A DNA stretch of 64,000 bases, from assembly GCA_018894105.1 (NCBI GenBank), contig CM032123.1, forward strand, positions 5,705,001 to 5,769,000, given 5' to 3'. Below, piece by piece: positions 57,657 to 64,000 of the stretch. Within the stretch, counting starts at the first letter, position 1, and the number at the start of each line of letters is the position of its first letter. Source of the DNA: Jacaranda mimosifolia (lineage: Eukaryota > Streptophyta > Magnoliopsida > Lamiales > Bignoniaceae). The position numbers and the translations under genes were made by a program. The notes beneath the pieces are model-generated. The model saw only the letters and a program-made list of their open reading frames with translations. It was not told the origin of the DNA and made no database searches.

Positions 57657-57984
57657 AGGCTGATTGGTTTTATTTTCATTTCTAATTTTCATTTTCATCA
57701 CTTTTAAAATTTGACAAGCTAGTTGAAATGAATTGAAAATAAGTTTGTATTCAAATAAAATATTGAAAATGTAATGATTATGTTGGTTTTAATATGTTTT
57801 AAGTAGAAAAATATAGAAATAATGAAATATAGAAAAAATATATATATGTTATTAAAAATATATATATAAATTATTGGAGAATGAGTTTTGAAAATAAATA
57901 TAAAAATAATATTGAGTGAAAATTTTTATTTTCAAAATAATAAAAAAATGAAAAGAGTGAATGTGGAAATAAAACAAAACAGGC
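57657..57984. mobile_element. Related MITE, edges uncertain
   Basis: Ends GGCTGATTGGTTTTATTTTC and, from the right, GGCCTGTTTTGTTTTATTTCC. Absent from copy A, where AAAGCTAAGCATTTCATC is continuous. No clean target duplication. Confidence 0.65.
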
Positions 57985-58325
57985 CCACGTTTCATCAGTT
58001 TAGAATAGCCCAAAAAATCGGAGGGCTATAAAAGGTGCAAACATCGATTGTGACATAAAGTGGCTGCCGGACAAGATATTTTTCAATATCAAGTTGCTGT
58101 CCAGCATGTTTTGCAGCCCCTGATCTTGGAATGTTAAAATATTATCGCGATATAAAATTATTTATCAAATATTAAATCCTTATAGGTTAAACAATTAACA
58201 TACAGATAAACATATACATTATGTTTATATTTTGACATATATTATTCTGTTGAAATTGAGGAGTGTTTCAACAAATTGTGACCTTGGGATTTCGTGGTAG
58301 ATTAAGTATAATGTAAAAGCGAAAT

Positions 58326-59210
58326 ATTTTGTATGTTTCTCCACTTTTTTCAATATTAAAATATATATTCACTTGAATAAACTTGCTACGAATGCAAAAT
58401 ATCTCTGATTTTATTGTTTGCCATAGGTGACAATAGCATAGCACGTGGATGAACAATATTCAAATTGGACGTACAAACAAATAAATTTATCCACCACTGC
58501 CGCATGCAAACAATAGCATATCACGTGGATTCTCAGTGGCGAAAGCAAACAATAAATGGTTGAACTTGCACATGCAACAAAAGACTTGTTTCATAATTTT
58601 TTTTAAAGGAAAAAACATTCTACCAATTCTATATATGAATAGTCTTGATAACCTCCATGATCATGTATCATTGTGTATTTGTGTGGTTATTTGAGGTGGC
58701 TGATTGATATAGATTTTTGAAAACTGACATTCTTGACTCGTACAACAAAATTAGTCATTAAAAGCATATATATATATATATATATAGCAATTTTGATAAC
58801 CTCCATAATTTAATTAAATTATTTTAACATTATTTAGCAATTTAAAATGGTAAAGTGATTTTGGAGGAAAAACATGGGAAGTGGAGGGAATTTCCTCCCG
58901 AAAAAGCCAACTAAGCAAAGGGTGTAAAATGCCTACAAAGTTAAAAAGGATCCAAGTCAGTTGGATTGGTGCTAGCCAACAAGACAAAATCACCAATTTC
59001 TAAAGACTTCGGCCTACTACATCAAATTTTCAGACAAGTTTTTTAAATTTCAACTGAAATTGGACTAAATGTATAAATTTTTTCACACTTATGAAATTAA
59101 ATTTTTAATTATATAAGATATAGAACAAAATTCAAAATTGGGCAAACATATCAGATGAAAAAAATAATTTCCCCCTGATTGCATTGTGGATTTTTTATGT
59201 TGATGTTATT
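58326..59210. other. Intergenic, nothing recognised
   Basis: AT-rich, an AT microsatellite near 58768-58786, no gene. Confidence 0.45.
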
Positions 59211-59214
59211 ATGA

Positions 59215-59345
59215 CTGCGGAGATGGTAGGGGCCAGGGGAACGAGCTGGTAAGAAGGATAACCTTAGTTTATTAAATTAAGCAAAAATATTTTCCCCGCA
59301 TTCAATGTCTTTATGATTATTAGAAATTCACAAGTACTTACAAGC
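59215..59345 (-). pseudogene. Possible remnant of a protease 3' end
   Basis: GGGAACGAGCTGGTAAGAAGG and its surroundings resemble GGGACCAGCTGGTACGAAGG past the stop of the protease gene (12970-13000), followed in both by A/T-rich sequence with AAGCAAAA. About 75% alike over 50 bases by eye. No coding part follows. It may be all that is left of a second protease gene next to copy B. Confidence 0.4.
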
Positions 59346-59389
59346 ATTCAAAGGGTTTATCAACTGTGGACAAATTAAATACCATAGAA

Positions 59390-60568
59390 CACTACAAAAA
59401 AATATATTTTTTACTATGGCTAATTATGTGTAGTAAATAGTTATTAACTATGCTTGTGCTACACTTTTCTAGCCGTAGGCATTGCAAGCGAGGTAAAAGC
59501 TTTGGTACACTTTTTTAATCGTGGTAATTAACTTTTGCTACGAAATTATCTTCAATTACTCCAAATTTAATGTGAGGTAAAAAACTATCAAATACACCAT
59601 TGTCTTTTACTACAGTAAAAAAAGTGTAGTATATAATTGTTAATTGCCGCACTTTAAAAAGTATAGTAAATACTTAAATTATTTTTCACCACAATTAAAT
59701 GTAGTAAAAACCAATTAATTTGGGGAGTTTTCTTTTTTATTTGTGTAACACCAGGAGCTTATCAGGATTCGAACTCTGGACCTTATTCTTAAGTGTGTGA
59801 AAGTGATGCCATTAGGCCAATTGCCACCTTGTTATTAATTAGCTAATTTAAATATATTTGATTACTTAATCAACTTTTTTTTAATAATTAGAATTATTGG
59901 AGACAAATATTTATTTTGCCTCCAAATTTGGGGTTTTCTTACTATTTTGAGGAACTTTGCTAGTTAGATAAATTAAGAATTTGATTAATTAATCAAATAT
60001 TTTTTAATAATAAAAATTAGAGGAAATTTTCATTTTACCTCTACTTTTATTAATTAAAACCATAAGTAGTTAGGAATTTTTTAGGGGTTTTATTTATTAA
60101 TTTAGAATTTAATTAATTAGTTAATTAATTAATATTTTAATAATAAAAATTGGAAGCAATTTTTTAATTTACCTTGAATATTATTTATTAAGCGTTACTT
60201 CCAACATATTTTTCTTCTTTTCTAGTGAAATTTTTTTGACTTAAGATCTTAATCTTTGCCTTCAAATTTTCACAAGTTTTATTATTTTTATTTCACTAAT
60301 AAAAAAGTATGGTTAATTCATTAACTTTTTGCCATATTTTATGTAAAATTGTAGTAAATGTACAATATTATTCACCTCACACAAAAATTGTAATAAATAA
60401 ATATATTTCTTGCTACGATAAGATGAAGTGTAGTATTTAATATAACTTTTACCACACGTTTGGAATTTTATACTACAATAGTAAAATCATAGCAAATAAT
60501 CCTTTTTTACTACATTATTTTTAGCGAAGTAAAAAATATTGTAGCGAAAAGCATATTTTTTTGTAGTA
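59390..60568. mobile_element. CACTA-type non-autonomous element, copy 2
   Basis: 1179 bases, starts CACTACAAAAAAATAT and ends ATATTTTTTTGTAGTA (last base changed from G). GAA flanks both sides (59387-59389, 60569-60571), the 3-bp duplication expected for CACTA elements. Aligns almost throughout with 44359-45593. No transposase. Confidence 0.87.
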
Positions 60569-60599
60569 GAAAAACTATAGGAAATTATCAACCCCTGAG

Positions 60600-61647
60600 A
60601 AACCACAATGAGGAAGAGAGAGTTGATATTTAGGTTATTGGAAGAAAATATATATGTTATTGAGAAATGTGTCTTGAGAATGAAAATAAAAATGATGTTG
60701 GGTGAAAATATGTAAAAAAAAATGATGTTTTTCAATTTTCAAATAGCAGAAATTGTGAAAATGAAACCAAATGAGCTTTAAGTCCATGTTTGTTTATATT
60801 TTCAAATTCATTTTTACACACTTTTACTATTTGAAAATAAATTATTAACAATTTATAATCATTTTTACCTATATTTCAACTCATTTTCATCTCAAAACAC
60901 ATTTTTCAATAACTTATATATATCTTCTCCTAATAACATATATATCTTTTCTCTCTTCTTTAATATTACCATCTCTCTCCATCTATAACCTACTAAACCC
61001 TATATGATTATTACTTTAATTTCCATCATACTATCCAAACATAAACTCATTTTCAACTCTTTTTCTCTAACTAACTTTTCAAAATTTAAAAATGTTGAAA
61101 ACGAAAATTGAAAATGAAAACATAATGAAACATGCTCTATGCTTCCATTTGTTTCATTTTCTAATATTTTCTAATAACTTTTTACACATTTTCACCAAAA
61201 TTATTTTTATTTTCATTTTCAAAATACATTCCCCAATAACCTATATATCTTTTCCCAATAATCTATATATATTCTCTCTATTCTATTATTTCTACCTCTT
61301 TCTACCTACAATTTATTAAACCAAACATAGTTATTGTTTTTCCAACAATCTATCCATATACAAACTCATTTTCACTAACTTCTTTTTCAAATTTTGACAA
61401 TGACAGAAATGAAAACTGAAAATGAATGTCCATTTGGTTTTATTTTCAAACCCCATTTTCACATTTTTTACTATTTAAAAATTGAAACACAACCACCTTT
61501 TACACATTTTCACCCAATATATTTTCATTTTTATCCTCAAAACACATTATCCAGTAACCTATATATACCTTTTCCCAACAACCTATATATTTTCTCTCTC
61601 TATTATCATTATTCCTATCTCTCTCCATCAACCTACTAAATCCAACA
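60600..61647. repeat. Cluster of three to four MITE copies
   Basis: Successive partial to full copies of the 10681-11022 family: a 3' piece (60600-60780), 60780-61125, 61130-61420 and 61425-61647. Each repeats CATTTTCA, AACCTATATAT, TCTCTCCAT and CTACTAAA-type blocks in the same order. The last is cut off by the gypsy LTR within CCAACAT. Confidence 0.75.
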
Positions 61648-62168
61648 TGATGATGCCTTCCTACTTTGTTCATATGAGCTGACCTGTAACTGAAATGATT
61701 CAGTGAAACCATCACTTTCCTATTTTAGTATACAAAGATAGGACCGAGCTACCAAGCTGCAGAGATGATTCATCATGTTAGTCTTGATAAGCAGATCGAG
61801 TTGTGAAGATGATCTGGTGTTGCAGTCAAGAAAGAGGATCCGAGCTGTGACTAGTTGCCAATTCCAAGCTCAGCTCGGCGAGCAGAGCATTGAAGTGAGG
61901 ATGCATAAAAGAATGCCCAAAATTATTGGAAATGGTTAGGGGTTAGTGCACACATGGCAGTAAGGTGTGTCTTTGCATAGATCATGATGAGTAACGAGCT
62001 AGATAATAGGAGTATGGGGTAGTTAAACCCAGAAAGTGGGGTTCTCTTATGTATTTAAGCCATAATGTAATGCAAAACAGACATCTAATCATTTTTTAAT
62101 AACAGAGAATTAGAACAGTTTTTTGAGTGTATTTCTTCTTTTATTGGTGTTATTTTTGTTTTGTATCA
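61648..62168 (+). repeat. 5' LTR of the gypsy element
   Basis: 521 bases starting TGATGATGCC and ending TTGTATCA, so short terminal inverted TGAT/ATCA ends are present. The start is placed where the MITE family sequence stops. A TATA-like GTATTTAAG lies near 62054. The 3' LTR is outside the window, so edges cannot be confirmed by a partner. Confidence 0.68.
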
Positions 62169-62170
62169 AT

Positions 62171-62188
62171 TGGCGCCATCTGTGGGAA
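62171..62188 (+). other. Primer binding site of the gypsy element
   Basis: TGGCGCCATCTGTGGGAA, two bases after the LTR end. This phrase, with small variants, follows the LTR in many plant gypsy elements. I do not name the tRNA. Confidence 0.75.
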
Positions 62189-62399
62189 ACTTTGAGTTAA
62201 GATGTGAGAAGATGAGTGAGTCTGGAAGAAATATAGAAGGTGAGATATTGAGTGCACCACGGGTTGAGTAGGCGAAAGCTTCACTAATTGGAGGATTGTC
62301 TTGCCTGCTATGATGGGCGGCACCCCATGAGAAGAGAAGATTACCCCTTATATCCCCTAGCATGGGACATCTCACGCCCAAACAATGGAATTTTTGGTG

Positions 62400-64000
62400 T
62401 TCTACAATTAATCCCTTCATGGTTGCCCAAAAGTCAGGAGATGGGTAGGTTGTGTTCCTTGCTACATCGCCTTTCCCATTGGCCATGCCATTTGTACCAA
62501 GGATGCCTCATCTTGGTTTACAGTTCAATGTCTTATTACCGACATATTTTTTGATGCCCCCAGTGGTCACCACACTTGTATCTACGCCAGGAGTCCTATC
62601 AATACCTGTATTTGGGCTAGTAGGAGATGTGCAGATCCCTTTTGTTCCCCCACCCTTGGGAAGAAGTCAAGTCATAGGTTCTCTTGTCCTCGCGCCCATT
62701 TTGGGGATGGTGGCCCAAGGCACCATATTGACGGACCTCCATTTCCCGCTCAGCCAAGTATTCATAGAGTGCAAGAGACTACTGTAGCCCTTATGGTACC
62801 TTCCCTAGAAAAGCTGGAGAAGAAGCCAGGAATACATGGTCTACCCAAGAAAGAGGGGGGGAAGGGTTAGGAATCTTGATAGAAGCTGTAGTAGAGAAAG
62901 AACAAGAGGTGGCTGAAAGTCAAATATTTGTACGTCCTATCAGATAAAAAGAGGAAAGAAAATTGCTAGCTAATGTTGCTACAAAAATAGAGGATATGCG
63001 AAGGGAATTGAGAGAAATTAAAAAGAAGCTGAACGGGGAAGACAAGGAGAGTGTGAAGGCATCACCCTTTGGGGATTCAATTATGCAAGATCCTTTCCTA
63101 GACAACCATAAGTCTTTCTCCATGCAAAAGGACACTAGAGGTTTTGATCCTATTGACCACTTGTGTGAGTTTGAAAACTTAGCCATATTATATTAGTTTT
63201 CAGATGGAGTGAAGTGCCAAACTTTCTAACTACCCTCGGAGGAGCGGCTCAGAGATGGTTTGGGCTATTACCTCCTTGCTCTATACACACTTTTGAAGAC
63301 TTCTTCCGCAAGTTTTTACATCAATTTCATTAGTTAAGAACATTATCGCTGAAGTGTCCAAAGCTTGCTTTCTTTCTGAAAAGGAGAAAATGAAACATTG
63401 AGAGGCTTCGTTAAGAGATTTACTACGACTGCTTTAGAGGCCCCCTCTACCACTCCAGAGGTGTTAGCTACTGCTTTTACGCAAGTATTGAGGCCCAGTT
63501 CAATTTTCAGGTCTCTGAGTTAGAGGTCGCAAATAGCTATGATGAATTGTTATGTTGAGCAGAGAAATACATTCATGAAGAAAGGATGTATGATGCTAAG
63601 GACAATGAGTTGGGGAAGAATGCAGAGATAAAAAAAAGATGGAGGTACAGGGAAATGACCCAAGCAAGATGAAAGAGCTCGACTAGCCAATATATCACAA
63701 CTACATGTGGTGAATGCACCACAACCTCGGGTAGCTCAGTTTGCTTCCAGGTTTGATCACTACATGCCCCTAAGAATGCTGAGGTGACAGATGCTACAAG
63801 CCATTGAGGATAAGAACTTATTACTGTGGCCACATTTTGCTAACGGGGCTCCTCGACAGCCCATGTTAGATAAATACTGTAGATTCCATAATGAGTACAG
63901 ACATGTAACGGAAGAATATGAACATTTTAATGAATGAATTGGAGGAGTTGATAAGAGGTAGATATTTGAAAGAATTTCTACAAGCTCCTGTGATTGTTAA
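62400..64000 (+). pseudogene. gypsy gag, many stops and frameshifts
   Basis: Pieces in all three frames give a plant Ty3/gypsy gag: a charged coiled-coil part (63010-63050), RGFDPIDHLCEFENLAILY (63138-63192) ended by TAG, WFGLLPPCSIHTFEDFFRKFLHQF (63258-63330) ended by TAG, GENETLRGFVKRF (63383-63423), YDELL and AEKYIHEERMYDAK (63538-63600), and a CRFHNEYRHVTEEYEHF stretch (63877-63935) typical of the region before the protease. At least six stops or shifts are visible. The first 500 bases of the internal region have a proline-rich frame (62452-62787) that may be the N-terminal part, but the start codon is unclear. Confidence 0.8.

Larger units (their letters stand above)
49335..58325. repeat. 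Segmental duplication, copy B (carries the intact P450)
   Basis: Partner of 18318-25300; see that entry for the block list. The copy is longer because of the hAT-like element with its nested LTR (49643-53771), a foldback element (about 54082-54569) and two MITEs (57215-57984). Confidence 0.85.
56625..58325. other. P450 upstream flank
   Basis: No gene. Aligns with 23946-25300 except for two MITEs. Contains the GTGGCTGCC and GTTGCTGTCC direct-repeat pair (58062-58110) also present in copy A and in the protease upstream region. Confidence 0.75.
61648..64000 (+). mobile_element. Ty3/gypsy retrotransposon, 5' part, runs off the window
   Basis: LTR 61648-62168, PBS from 62171, broken gag to the window end. 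The element entered the MITE cluster. Gag motifs resemble the Tat lineage (Retand/Ogre-like), but RT and integrase lie outside, so the lineage is not settled. Confidence 0.82.

Noticed and set aside
62166..62787. Antisense and alternative-frame ORFs next to the gypsy PBS
   Set aside because: They overlap the PBS and leader of a retrotransposon and show no family resemblance. Only the proline-rich sense frame was kept as a possible gag start.

Overview
The window looks like AT-rich, repeat-dense nuclear DNA of a flowering plant, most likely a eudicot. I lean towards an asterid because of the CYP76-type P450s and the retroelement families, but that is a weak inference. Only two intact protein-coding genes are convincing, both on the minus strand: an intronless secreted subtilisin-like protease (13089-15386) and a two-exon cytochrome P450 of the CYP76 type (54808-56553, 500 aa). 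A second P450 copy (22152-23870) is a pseudogene with a premature stop, two frameshifting deletions and a lost start codon. I recognise no rRNA or tRNA gene, no CRISPR array, and no operon-type regulation.

Layout. 1-2230: low-complexity AT-rich DNA and an LTR-like remnant. 2231-10294: a complete but decayed Ty1/copia element of Sirevirus type, with two 645-bp LTRs, PBS, gag, pol, an extra third ORF and several polypurine tracts. 10295-12960: LTR-like remnant, a MITE and a Mutator-like element with a 9-bp target duplication. 13008-15450: the protease gene with poly(A) signal and TATA box. 15937-16494: a hAT-like MITE with a perfect 8-bp target duplication. 18318-25300: copy A of a segmental duplication carrying the P450 pseudogene. 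26617-28745: truncated long LTR. 29377-38911: serial Helitron insertions, each new copy landing in the 5' terminus of the previous one, with a 3.5-kb solo LTR inside the middle copy. 39734-43545: another long LTR inside a MITE. 44359-49284: CACTA-type, long-TIR and hAT-like elements. 49335-58320: copy B of the segmental duplication with the intact P450. 59215-61647: a possible protease 3'-end remnant, a second CACTA-type element and a MITE cluster. 61648-64000: 5' LTR, PBS and broken gag of a Ty3/gypsy element that runs off the window.

How it fits together. The main biological unit is a duplicated P450 block with flanks that align over several kilobases. One copy stayed intact and one died. 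Mobile elements entered each copy separately, so the empty sites in the partner confirm insertion boundaries and give a relative chronology. The long solo LTRs (TGTAAC...CA, 5-bp target duplications) form one family. Three of them carry unrelated minisatellites (32, 64-65 and 66-79 bp units) and share a short palindrome. The most unusual structures are the stacked Helitrons and this minisatellite-bearing LTR family. I did not see a clearly new protein system. All comparisons were made by eye.
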